From positions 23,334,001 to 23,398,000 of the forward strand of contig OZ038530.1 of the NCBI GenBank assembly GCA_964036665.1: a stretch of DNA of 64,000 nucleotides, written 5' to 3'. The position numbers and the translations under genes were made by a program. Every line of letters begins with the position of its first letter. Position 1 is the first letter of the stretch. The stretch comes from Gordius sp. MW1. Taxonomy: Eukaryota; Nematomorpha; Gordioida; Gordea; Gordiidae. The notes beneath the pieces were generated by a model. That model worked only from the letters and a program-made list of their open reading frames with translations, had not been told where the DNA came from and did no database searches. Below, in pieces: positions 55,831-64,000 of this stretch.

Positions 55831-56302
55831 AAATTAAAATCAGTTCTAACTTAATGGACTGTTTTATTGTTTAATCCCATTTTTTTGATATTTATTCATT
55901 TCTTTATATGTTATATAAGTGTAAATAAGGCTTGTTAACGCTGCATAAAGTATAGGGGCTTGATTAACATTGTTATGGTCGCAAGTATATATATTCTAAA
56001 GAAGAAATACCCATTTATAGATTGCGTAGGCAAGATTGCATTACACTAGCGTGTCAGATCCCAAACCACTATGGTGTTAGGACATATTAGGTGAAGGATG
56101 GAGTAATAGAGCTATATATTTTCAGCATTCATATTTCTTAACCATCGCATTTTTGATCCGAAATAATTCTTAAAACGTCTATCAGAATTTAAATGGGACA
56201 AATTATACCGCGGCATATTATTGCTAGTTTGAAAAAATAGCACGCCGTAGCCCCAAACATTGCTATATATACAATTAAAAGCTTGGTCCTCTTGAAGTAT
56301 TC
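55831..56302. other. No recognisable feature
   Basis: AT-rich spacer; nothing supportable seen. Confidence 0.35.
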
Positions 56303-56724
56303 TTAGACTACGCACAAAATTTGTACCCTTTTACAACCATTTTGATATGAACATGGTAAAGTGGTGATCAGATAGAAATTAGTAATTTCTGCAAATTAAA
56401 TAATCTTAAAAAGTTAAATAAAAAAAATTGAATTGGGTAGATATCCAAAACAGCATTTTAAAATAAATATCATTTAAACAATACATAAAAATTAAAAAAA
56501 TGCGATTTAAGTTTGTTCAATAATATAGCGCCATCAATATTTTGTATAATATTAATTTATTGACGTTCGTTTTAATTTATAAACTAGTGAGGAAGGTAAA
56601 TTAACTATTATAGGGCAAAATTACATGGTTAAAACACAGGAGTTGCACTCCTCAAAATGGAGGAAAATTTGACACACAATTAACCATATGCAACATTGGG
56701 CATGGGCAGTCTATCAAGTCTATG
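56303..56724. mobile_element. MITE family 2 copy
   Basis: Left end TAGACTACGCACAAAATTTG, right end GGGCAGTCTATCAAGTCTATG. It is most like the copy at 60184-60598 but in the opposite orientation. Confidence 0.65.
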
Positions 56725-57640
56725 GTAGTATTATTAAAATAACCTTTACGTTACAGACTTAAAGAGCGCTTAGTGGTGGGCATTGCTATATTTAGCGGTG
56801 AAGGAGAATAGATAATCTGCTTTTATGACTGATGATTCATTATGAAAGGTATGCGGAAGTTGATTGAGACAAGAATCATATGGGGATGGCTTTAATTTAG
56901 TGATTCAAGTTGTCTACTGTAGGACAAACGGCAATCCCTAAAAACGTTGTTAAGCCAATATTGCTATATGGAACGGAGACATAGGCTGTATATAGCCATC
57001 CATCATTTTTGGCAAATGTTTATCAAAAATGTAAGATATGGGTTCAGTAGAGTAGGGAACCAGCTGTTCTAATTTTTTTGGACATAAACAAAGAAAAATT
57101 AATATTTGTTTCATTTCAATGTCGCTTTAAATTATCGTGAAAGTTCTCACACTCATTTTTTTGGTAACACTAAAAAAACTAAGTGGGAAGGATTGAATAA
57201 ACATATTAACATTTTGTTTTAATATATAACTGTTTAAATTTTCTAAACTTTGAACTAGAGTTCCCTCAAATATCTTTAATAAAATGTGGGGAGTAGTATT
57301 ATTAGTATTTTTTAACTCTCAATTAAATAAAGTAAAATTTGATTATGAATCATTAAGCAAAGGTTGTTTATGAGGTTAATAACTTTTTATATAATTAAAT
57401 GATAAGGCATTACCTAGCACATCTATGGTATACCAGAAAGAGTTTTGAAAACATATGAGATAATCATAATCAAAGGCAGATACAGACGAGCTTCCCTGAC
57501 GCACTTTTACTAGTTGGTTCCTTGATAAAAGCGATATTATATTTTGCATCCGTGCTACAAATTTATTACCATTTCGTTGCAAACAATGGCAACGTCACAA
57601 CTTAACCAGACCTAACAAAATCACTTTTATTAGCGCAACT
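56725..57640. other. No recognisable feature
   Basis: Spacer with no convincing frame or repeat. Confidence 0.35.
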
Positions 57641-58440
57641 GAAAGCAGCGCACGTGGACCTTTTTACTCGATGGCTCTTTGCTGTCCTACTAAAGAAAAA
57701 ACGTCCACATTCTAACCAACTTACAATTTTATCTCACCTGGTTGGCGAACATATTAACACTCCATTATCACAAATCGTGAACTTTCTAGCCAATTCAGGA
57801 GCTAAGAAGCTCCAAATAAAAAAAATTTCACGAGTAATGACACCGGCTGATTTCATTTGCCAATTACGCAACACGACATACGCCATCATATTTTAACGGA
57901 GTCACTAATCTACAAATACTAGGTGAATATTTTCACAACGATCGGAGTTACTGCAACGATCAAAAATGCAAATATTACATCATTTTATGCAAACTAAGAC
58001 AAAACATGACCACAAAAAGTCCAAACTCTATACTGAAATTAACACAACAAACTAACAATTTAGACACGCCCTATCGGAAACACTCCTCCTCAAATAAAAT
58101 GACCCTACACGAAAACCACTTTCTTCCCCTTCCGACGGCGCAAAAAATTTTTCTTGCCGACAAAACACAGAATCAATCGGCAAAAACAACTATGGAGGTT
58201 AAAAATGTACAGAAAGTGACACGTAAGGGCAGACATGCTCATTGGCCGCAAAAAACCTTCTCGATTATTTTGCATGATTTACAATTATTTTTTTTAAACG
58301 ATGACATTATCAATGTATCTGGAAGGAGAATATCTGTAGGTAGTGGATGTCAATTTCCGAGAAGTAAGTTAATCACTGTAGTGACGTCAACCCAATCAAG
58401 TTCCGGCGAAGTGACGTCAATCAATCACACGTCATGACTT
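57641..58440 (+). pseudogene. Probable retroelement integrase/pol tail relic
   Basis: The + frame 57654-57896 begins VDLFTRWLFAVLLKKKRP and continues HLVGEHINTPLSQIVNFLAN, resembling the first Asp block of a Ty3/gypsy integrase core. The second frame, 58006-58437, is polar and contains VTRKGRHAHWPQK, like the end of gypsy polyproteins. GTGACGTCAA repeats near 58380-58420 may belong to an LTR. Weak, partial evidence. Confidence 0.4.
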
Positions 58441-58961
58441 TATTCGATTCCTTTTCCTAGAAGATCGCGCTCTACGACGTCAATCGATATTCCTTCCTAG
58501 AAACTTATCTCTCTCTATTATTAGATTTCTTAAATCATAAGGTAAGCATAATGTGCAGACACAAAGTGAGAAAGTAAACGGTTAGAGCGGTAAAACTTAA
58601 TTAGTTGATTAAGTTGTGTACCAATATTAGGCGCCTAACGCATGGAAGGTTAAATATGAATTAAAGTGATACACAACGAATAGACATCAATACTTCAACA
58701 CATCGGCATCTTTATTGCGATAACAATTTTACCAAACATTATATTTTAAAAACGTGTAATACAAAATGGTTGTAAAAAAACAACAAATGATAGTGGGCTC
58801 CTTTGATTGGATGAGGAAAAGAATACACAGATACCTCACCTCAAGCTATAGCTGTCATTTAAAAAGTCTGGCAAAATCACGGAAAGCACGGGTAATCTGT
58901 TTTTCATGCGTCGCGCTGTAAAAGTAAATAAAAACAACATGGAAAAACATGGCGATGTATA
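58441..58961. other. TNPO3 3' flank
   Basis: No open frame of note. AATAAA-like signals for TNPO3 read on the minus strand could not be fixed with confidence. Confidence 0.3.
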
Positions 58962-61900
58962 TCACTTGAGTATAGCTTGGTGGAATTGGTGCAGGTTTTC
59001 GTTGGAGAGGGCTTCGGGGGACGCGGTTAGTAGTTGCGTTACCGCTTGTTGTTGAATCGATCTCAAGCTAACTTCCATCCACACCGTGGCGAGCTGTATA
59101 AAAAAGCAAACAACAATTTGTAGAGGGAGAAAGGAATGTGTTGCATACCTGTTTGTCACAGGTCATAATTTCGTAGAGGACATCCGCCACTTCGGGATAT
59201 AACTGCGCCGAGAGGTGAAAGATGGAAGATTCGACGAGAGAATTAACCATGATCTGTCCTCGCTCGATGAGTAAGTTATTTAACAAGGAACGACGCTTTA
59301 GGGCTTCTCCTTCCACCTGCACTCATATTATATTCGTTCAAAATAAAATGTGAGAGATTAATTACCTCGTTCCCGGTGGCAGCAGAACACACGCTAATCA
59401 GGTCGCACATAAAAGACATGGCTGCGGAATGGGCTTCCCTATGGTCGAGGTAACAGGCTAGTAGGAAGAGGCGAAACACGGTGCCGAAACGTGGGTTTTG
59501 TAAGAATATCACCGGGCTACTTTTCACGAACCTAGAGAAGATGGTCAATATGATGAACAACTATACCATAATGTTATGTGCATAGACTAAAGCCCTGCAC
59601 GGGCCGACCGAAGCCCGACCCGGCCCGATCGAGCTCGGGCAGAATTTCATAAAACAATCGGGCCTCGGGAGCCCGAATTGACTAAAGACTACTCTTTTAT
59701 AAAATATGATTTAAACAAACTCAACTCCATATTATTATCTTCGTACAACATACATAAAATAGTTTCTAAGCTTCAGCTTTATACCCCTATCTATTATAAT
59801 ACTTTGACCTAAATTGCTAATTTTATTCTAGTATTTAATTATTTTCATATAGCTGTTACTTTACAAAATAAAGAAATAAAAAAAATTTATTTGGAACTGT
59901 TAAATAAAATATATTTTATAAAGTTAGATTGCCAGTTTTAAATTATTAGCTGAATAGATTGTAGCGAGTAAAAATGAAATTTTATTTCAAACTTATCCTG
60001 ATTGTAAATTACGAGTAATAACAATCTAATGCATTATTTAATATGTATTTATAAGGTGCAATAATTATCAAAGATTTTATAAAATTTAAAAAAATTTCAA
60101 TTTGAAAAATCGCGTCGGGCTCGGGAAAAAAAAACTGAGACGTCGGGCTCGGGCAGAAAAAATTTCATTTTGCAGGGCTCTAGCATAGACTAGATAAAAT
60201 GCTCCTGCCATATGGTAAATTGTGTGTCAGATTTTCCTCCATTTTGAAGACAACAACTGGTGTATTTTAACAATGTCATATTGCGCTATAAGTCAATTTA
60301 CCTTACTCACTAGTTTTTAAATTTGAACGAACGTCAATAAATTAATATTTTACAAAATGAGATGGCGAATATTTTAAACAAACTTTCATCACAGTTTTAA
60401 CATTTTCAATTTTTATGTATATATTTATTTTGGAATGCTGTTTTTGACATCTACCCAGTTCAATATTTTTTATTTATTCTTTTAAGATTATTTTTTACAA
60501 AAATTACTACTAATATCTTTATAATCACCACTTTACCCTGTTATCATTTAAATGGTGGAAAAAAGAGTACACATTTTGTGCGTTCTCTAGTCTATGGTTA
60601 TGTGTTACTAGAGCCCTGCACGGGCCGCCCGAAGCCCGACCCGGCCCGAAGGCCTGATGAGGCGGCCCGAGCCAGGCCCGATATGACTAAAGCAAACTAA
60701 TCTTTTATAAAATATGATTTAAACAAACTCAACTCTAATTATCTTCGTACACCATGCACAATATAGCTTCCAAGCTTCAGCTTTTTCTCCCTGTCTATAA
60801 TATTTTGACCTAAATTGCAAATCTTATTCTAGTATTTACATAAATTCATAGTAGCTATTACTTTAAAAATTAAATAAGGAAATTTTTTTAAAAGGTTTTT
60901 ATTTGGAACTGTTAGTATTTTTTTTATAAAGTTAGATTTCCAGTTTTAAATTATTGGCTGAATAAACTGTAGCGAGTGAAATGAAAATTTTATTTCAAAC
61001 TTATCCTAGTTGTAAATTACGATTAATAACAATTAAATGCATTATGAATTTATATGGTAAAACAATTTTAAAAAATTTTCTATTTGAAAAATCGGGTAGG
61101 GCCACGAATAAAAAAGTCGTTCGGAATCGGGCCGGGCTCGTGCAAAATAAAAACTGAGACGGCGGGCTCGGGCCGGGCACGGGCAGAAAAGGGCTCTATG
61201 TGCTACTGACTTGCGACACAGCCTAAAGTAATCTTCCACGTTGTCGGGCGTTTGCTTCATTCCAGCTAACGCCTGCCCGCGTTCCATGCCATTCCAAGCG
61301 CGCACCTTAGAATCGATGAGTTGTGGGGGATCCTGGTCAGCCGACTGAGGCGAGGGCATAGTTGGCGAGGGCGCAGCACCGGATTTATCGCATAGCAGGC
61401 AAATGAATTGCAAGCTAAAACTCTGGACGAGTTATAAGCAATTATAAATTCAGTATTATATGATATATAGATCAAAGCGGTAGAATAGAGAGATTTAGAG
61501 TAGATGATGTACTTCGAACATGTCCAATAGACCCGGTATGTAAGAAGCCTCGCCCCCAAATTCTTCCACAACCACGCCCCCGAGGTAGAGGTAGGATGAA
61601 TGTCTTTGTCTTTGATACAAACTCACTATCTGTACACACCGCCCACACCCACATACACATATATTTACATATTGATCAAAATATCAAGCATATCTACAGT
61701 GATGACAAATATAACGAATTAATATAATTGAGGAGAAAGTTTCCATGTATCTTAATGTAATCCGGTCCAATTCAGCTACACTAGTCATCAGGTAGACACG
61801 ATAAAGTATATTTGTCATCAACACACAAACAAGCATCATTGCAAACCTAGATTGGTTGTAATTTTTTGTTATATGTTTGTATAAAAGACGAAGTCATGCC

Positions 61901-64000
61901 CCCAATTTACCAGTGAGCAAGTTTATTAATCTGAAGTCTAACATTTAATTTTGTAAACTAAATCTCCATAAAACTTTTGGCAGTAATGTATGTAAAACTG
62001 AACCCCAAAAATTATAATGCAACGTAGGCATAATTGCGTCAGTTGGAAATTCCTCTTACCAAGCCATAACCGATAATCTCTTTCTCCCAATAAAATTAAA
62101 CGGGAAACATTAGATAGATAGAGCAAAAGGGGAAGAAGTATACCGTATTAACTAGGGGTGATAGGAGTAGAGTCGGTCCACTTTCCTTCCCAACCGCCCT
62201 GAGCATGTGCTTCACGGTACGACAAACCTTCTCCGTTTGATCTTCGTTCCCTTGAAATGCGAGGAAAAGTTGATTCAACACGGGCCATATCTAAAGCAAG
62301 ACAACACTATCTCTCACAAATGAGGGAAAATATGGGCATACCTTTTGGATGAGTGGCACCAATATCGCGGGTACCGTCGATGCCTTGTACACCGTAAAAG
62401 GTCTGTCAATTTCAACAAATCAAAAGTTTGAGGTGTCCTTCATTTCAACAAATAAATCTAACCCTATCGACATGTAAAAATGTAGATTTACTTGAAAAGC
62501 GCCGATATCTGATCAAGCCACGGTGAGGGGTCGCATTCACTGTCTGAACTATTGGCACTAAGCTCCTATAACAACACAATTAAGATGAATGGTAAGCATA
62601 TACATAGCTGGGTATGAAAAAAGATCCAAATAAGAGGCTGGTCAAATAATAATTAGCTGCTCAAAGCAATAGCAAATTGATTACGCTGAGCAATCCTTGA
62701 ATCAGCTTTTCACAAGTGACGGTGAGGCATTGGGTAACGGCTGTTTGGTCTTTCAGGTATGGCAAGATTATGCATATGGCTATAAAGGAATAAACAGTCC
62801 GAGAGTCAAAATGTCACAAAAGTCAAAAAAATGTAATGTAGAGTTAAAGATAAATTCTTCATTGTTTCTCCTGCAATAGGGCAAGAATGAGGTGAAAATA
62901 AAACAGTAGCATGCATACCTTTGATAAGTTCCTGCCGACATGGATGATCCAAGGTAATTTTGTGGAGAGGGGAAGCAGCCACCCCGTCGTGTCCGGCCAA
63001 AGACAATAATTGCGGCAGTAGCAGGGACACGATTTGTGGTCCTTTGCAGGAAGTGCAGATGGAATTGATCGCACGCAGGGCACACAATTTGAGGGCGTCG
63101 TCCTCACTCGACTCCAAAATGCCCAACACGAAAGTGAGGCAAGGCTCTGTATCATATAGCGCAATCATGATATGATATCCAATATGTAGTAGTCATTTCA
63201 AAGGCTCATCTCAGTCAAAAATATCGAGTTTACCAAAAATTTGGTTAGTAATTTAGTTATATGGTGCCAACAAGTCTCAAACACGAGGATAAAAAGTAGG
63301 GTCCGGTTGCACAAATATTAAACTATTTTTACATAATATTTAATAAACTTGTCTCGGAACGTATATATGTATTTATTCTTTTAACGATATAATATGTACT
63401 TCATATTATAGATAAATCTAGTTATAACATCAGCAAATCCTCATTAACATTCATGTCATAGGTAGCGGGTGAACTTACCCAAATAGTTGGTAGGATGGCA
63501 TTTTAGCCATTCAGCCATTTCAGACACCACTTCCACACACGTATTTTTAACAGCTAGCGGAGTGCTTGAATTCATGAATGCGCCTGCCTGGTTCGCTCCC
63601 AGCAGCGTGTTCAAAATGAGTGCGATTAATTGTGAAGACGAATTGCCCACCTCATTGCTGCTACCGTACCCATATGGAAAACACATAATTTATATCAAAT
63701 GGAATCCGCTCGTAAAATATATAATAGCAATTAAAAGTTCAAAATGTCTCCGATACAAATTCCGCGTGTTTGATAAATAGATTCCTTCAAATTTTATAAC
63801 CTCCCACACCCTACATTGGTGTAAACTCTATGACTAGTATCAACAACAAAAAAAGATGTGCGCTGGCCTACTCTTCTTTGGTGATCTCCTTGATCAGGGC
63901 TGAGATTAAAAAGAGAGCCGCTTCCATACATACCCACGCTTCGTCCACAGCTTCTACGGTGCTGCCGCCTGCGCAGATCACACCCATTTGACTTTCCACG
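58962..64000 (-). CDS. TNPO3: Transportin-3 (TNPO3), C-terminal part, 12 exons in window
   Basis: Importin-beta family HEAT-repeat receptor that carries SR splicing factors into the nucleus. Exons in reading order: 64000-63872 (continues outside), 63660-63479, 63146-62919, 62779-62685, 62565-62492, 62402-62342, 62290-62144, 61629-61513, 61422-61211, 59531-59366, 59316-59149, 59093-58962. Phases agree throughout. Marks: CVEVVSEMAEWL, IWPVLNQLF, YLYLGGVVVEEFGG, TPDNVEDYFRLCRKFVKSSP, LDHREAHSAAMSFMCDLI and PEVADVLYEIMTCDK, each matching TNPO3 in order. Odd: exon 61422-61211 carries a ~45-residue Pro/Ser-rich insertion (SPTMPSPQSADQDPP), and the protein stops at HQFHQAILK, some 20 residues earlier than the human one. 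Two hAT elements and a MITE occupy the intron at 59532-61210. Confidence 0.93.
59588..60182. mobile_element. hAT element with exact 8-bp target duplication, TNPO3 intron
   Basis: Ends TAAAGCCCTGCACGGGC and TGCAGGGCTCTA, flanked by GCATAGAC at 59580-59587 and 60183-60190. Non-autonomous. Confidence 0.8.
60184..60598. mobile_element. MITE family 2 copy, TNPO3 intron
   Basis: Left CATAGACTAGATAAAATGC, right ACATTTTGTGCGTTCTCTAG. Lies between two hAT elements; its left end overlaps the target duplication of 59588-60182. Confidence 0.7.
60609..61198. mobile_element. hAT element beside a TNPO3 splice donor
   Basis: TIRs TAGAGCCCTGCACGGGC and AGGGCTCTA, flanked by TGTGTTAC (60601-60608) and TGTGCTAC (61199-61206). 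Closely related to 59588-60182: both share TATGATTTAAACAAACTCAA. Confidence 0.8.

Noticed and set aside
62780-63175. Several overlapping open frames of about 100-120 codons on both strands
   Set aside because: All are shadows or read-throughs of TNPO3 exon 63146-62919, which has a consistent splice frame.

Overview
The window is AT-rich nuclear DNA of an animal, most likely an invertebrate. Six protein-coding genes are split by GT-AG introns, many of them only 27-60 nt long, and all read cleanly in the standard code. Between and inside the genes lie hAT, piggyBac, Helitron, MULE-like, Ty3/gypsy and two kinds of non-LTR elements plus several MITE families. Very short introns clustered at the 5' end of genes are known from flatworms, but I cannot fix the lineage from this window.

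Layout. 11-406 (+): last two exons of GPKOW. 1948-5502 (-): an SLC18B1-like MFS transporter in 11 exons. 5.5-18 kb: a repeat region with hAT remnants, a 128-bp minisatellite, TGCTAAGTAT arrays, a decayed MULE-like transposase, a 1.7-kb Helitron, and a LINE fragment between two copies of a 650-bp direct repeat. 18154-24029 (+): a complete 15-exon ACAD9-type gene whose FAD-binding signatures are degraded. 24524-29190 (-): a broken Ty3/gypsy retrotransposon with both LTRs. 29703-32612 (+): a complete 13-exon CDK5RAP3 (C53) gene. 33.2-36.4 kb: a cluster of nested hAT elements. 36.4-37.4 kb: an RTE-like LINE relic. 38060-53163 (+): the complete 26-exon splicing factor gene SF3B3, its introns filled with MITEs, a foldback hairpin, a hAT element and a 3-kb antisense LINE. 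53.2-58.9 kb: piggyBac, hAT and retroelement relics. 58962-64000 (-): the C-terminal part of transportin-3 (TNPO3), running off the window.

The genes are housekeeping genes with no common pathway, although three touch pre-mRNA splicing: GPKOW and SF3B3 are spliceosomal proteins and TNPO3 imports SR splicing factors. ACAD9 is a mitochondrial complex I assembly factor and CDK5RAP3 belongs to the UFM1 ligase complex. The most interesting points are the likely non-enzymatic ACAD9, a CDK5RAP3 without its IDWG motifs, a LINE flanked by ~650-bp duplications at the ACAD9 promoter, introns down to 27 nt, and a long inverted repeat inside SF3B3 intron 4. All gene models were assembled by hand from splice signals, reading phase and remembered family sequences; no search was run.
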